From an uncultured Lachnospiraceae bacterium (lineage in GTDB: Bacteria > Bacillota > Clostridia > Lachnospirales > Lachnospiraceae): a DNA stretch of 26,244 bases. A program made the translations under genes and the position numbers. Below, one piece after another: positions 25,821 to 26,244 of this stretch. Every line of letters begins with the position of its first letter. Position 1 is the stretch's first letter. A model generated the notes under the pieces. It did no database searches. It was not told the origin of the DNA and was given only the letters and a program-made list of their open reading frames with translations. The DNA lies in assembly GCA_959022495.1 (NCBI GenBank), contig CAUEYX010000041.1, forward strand, positions 1 to 26,244, written 5' to 3'.

Positions 25821-25988
25821 GGATCATGGGATGTGTCCGCCGGGGAATGGATATGCCTTGCAGGCCCGCTTTCGCTCGGGCCGCAGCATAGCGGTACATA
25901 GGGCTGCAAAGGACGCAGCCCAAGTGCCGATGCTGCTCTACGGCCTTTCAGGCATACCCATTCCCCGGCTGGTCTCATCGCATGATCC
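25821..25988 (+). repeat. Branched (three-way-junction) inverted-repeat structure
   Basis: Between the AraC-family stop and copy C this stretch folds on paper into nested stems. The basal stem pairs 25821-25828 with 25981-25988, continued by GATG/CATC. A 12-bp perfect stem pairs GCCGGGGAATGG (25839-25850) with 25958-25969. TATGCCT (25852-25858) pairs with 25950-25956. Two hairpins sit inside: GGCCCG/CGGGCC (25863-25882), and GCAGCAT/ATGCTGC (25883-25889 with 25930-25936), which itself encloses CGGTAC/GTGCCG and GGGCTGC/GCAGCCC. About 48 base pairs fall in 168 nt. No tRNA or riboswitch that I recognise fits. It could be transcribed from the AraC-family gene. Confidence 0.75.
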
Positions 25989-26010
25989 GAGCACAGCAGG
26001 AGAAGGGGAT

Positions 26011-26036
26011 CGAAAGGGCGCTCCGCTTTCGTTTTC
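26011..26036. repeat. Inverted copy of a copy-B segment
   Basis: CGAAAGGGCGCTCCGCTTTC matches the reverse complement of 9409-9431 in copy B (CGAAAAGGCGCTCCGCTGTT) at 18 of 20 positions, before a 3- to 4-base offset. It can also form a small CGAAAG/CTTTCG hairpin. It lies between the branched structure and copy C. Confidence 0.5.
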
Positions 26037-26040
26037 CTTT

Positions 26041-26244
26041 GAAATCCTGCATTTGCCTGCGGGGAGACGCTTTCCTTTGGATGCGCGCAGAAAACAGTAC
26101 CTATTTCGAAGAACTTTCGTGGAGAGGGGCGGGGCGGAGCAGGCGACTTGGAATGATTTGCTGGAAAGTCTTAAAGGAAGGGCGCGCGACGTTAATTGAC
26201 CAGCGGATGCCTGAGGCTGATGCCGAATCTTCCGCTGGTCAATT
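26041..26244 (+). repeat. Giant hairpin repeat, copy C (cut by window end)
   Basis: The left arm matches copies A and B: ATTTGCC, GGGGAGACGCTTT, AGAAAACAG, TTCGTGGAGA, GGCGACTTGGAAT, then GCTGGAAAGTCTTAAAGG. The apical stem AATTGACCAGCGGA (26194-26207) pairs perfectly with 26231-26244, which is exactly where the window ends. The 23-nt loop (26208-26230) matches copy A at 17 or more positions, with differences clustered at its tip. The right arm, if present, lies outside the window. Confidence 0.8.

Noticed and set aside
25831..26199. 122-codon plus-strand open frame across the branched structure and copy C
   Set aside because: It is composed of stem sequences, and the frame is not maintained among copies (copy B stops early). 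Its apparent RKQ and RGG similarity to copy B follows from nucleotide conservation.
1..26244. CRISPR array, tRNA, rRNA, transposase or phage genes
   Set aside because: No regularly spaced repeats, cloverleaf with a CCA-type end, rRNA-like sequence, or transposase/integrase coding frame was seen.

Overview
The window looks like the chromosome of a Gram-positive gut anaerobe of the Lachnospiraceae / Clostridium cluster XIVa type. The basis is AGGAGG ribosome binding sites, a PPi-type phosphofructokinase, a secG-rnr-smpB housekeeping cluster, a KTGD-type sortase signal on a very large secreted glycosidase, and a Firmicutes-style L-fucose locus. The species cannot be named from this sequence.

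Layout: (1) 1-2979, plus strand: pfp (PPi-dependent 6-phosphofructokinase) and pyrC (dihydroorotase), each its own unit with a terminator or promoter between them. (2) 2988-3340: a ~350-bp near-complete palindrome (repeat copy A). (3) 3339-9191, minus: a 1950-residue cell-wall-anchored multidomain glycosidase, two LamG domains plus a GH95-like alpha-L-fucosidase-type catalytic region. (4) 9192-9604: upstream region of that gene, a terminator and repeat copy B. (5) 9605-13973, minus: secG, rnr, smpB, nudC and a bacteriohemerythrin. (6) 14005-24712, minus: an L-fucose utilisation locus in transcription order: fucI, a RhaB-type kinase, a LacI-family regulator, permease, ATPase, permease, sugar-binding lipoprotein, fucU and an unrecognised 147-residue protein. 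A divergent AraC-family gene (24952-25806) shares the fucI promoter region. (7) 25807-26244: no gene; a branched, highly base-paired element followed by repeat copy C, cut by the window end.

How the genes work together: the surface glycosidase plausibly frees L-fucose from host or plant glycans. The RbsABC-like transporter imports it, FucU equilibrates the anomers, FucI makes L-fuculose, and the rhamnulokinase-like enzyme would phosphorylate it. No L-fuculose-1-phosphate aldolase or lactaldehyde reductase lies in the window, so the pathway must be completed elsewhere. The transporter has its own full-consensus promoter flanked by LacI-type operators, separate from the fucI promoter next to the AraC gene, which suggests two layers of control.

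The most unusual content is non-coding. Three copies of a long-hairpin element (2988-3340, 9366-9603, 26041-26244+) share left-arm sequence and an apical stem-loop. The stem bases differ between copies but change in matched pairs, while the loop is conserved. A separate 168-nt three-way-junction structure abuts copy C.
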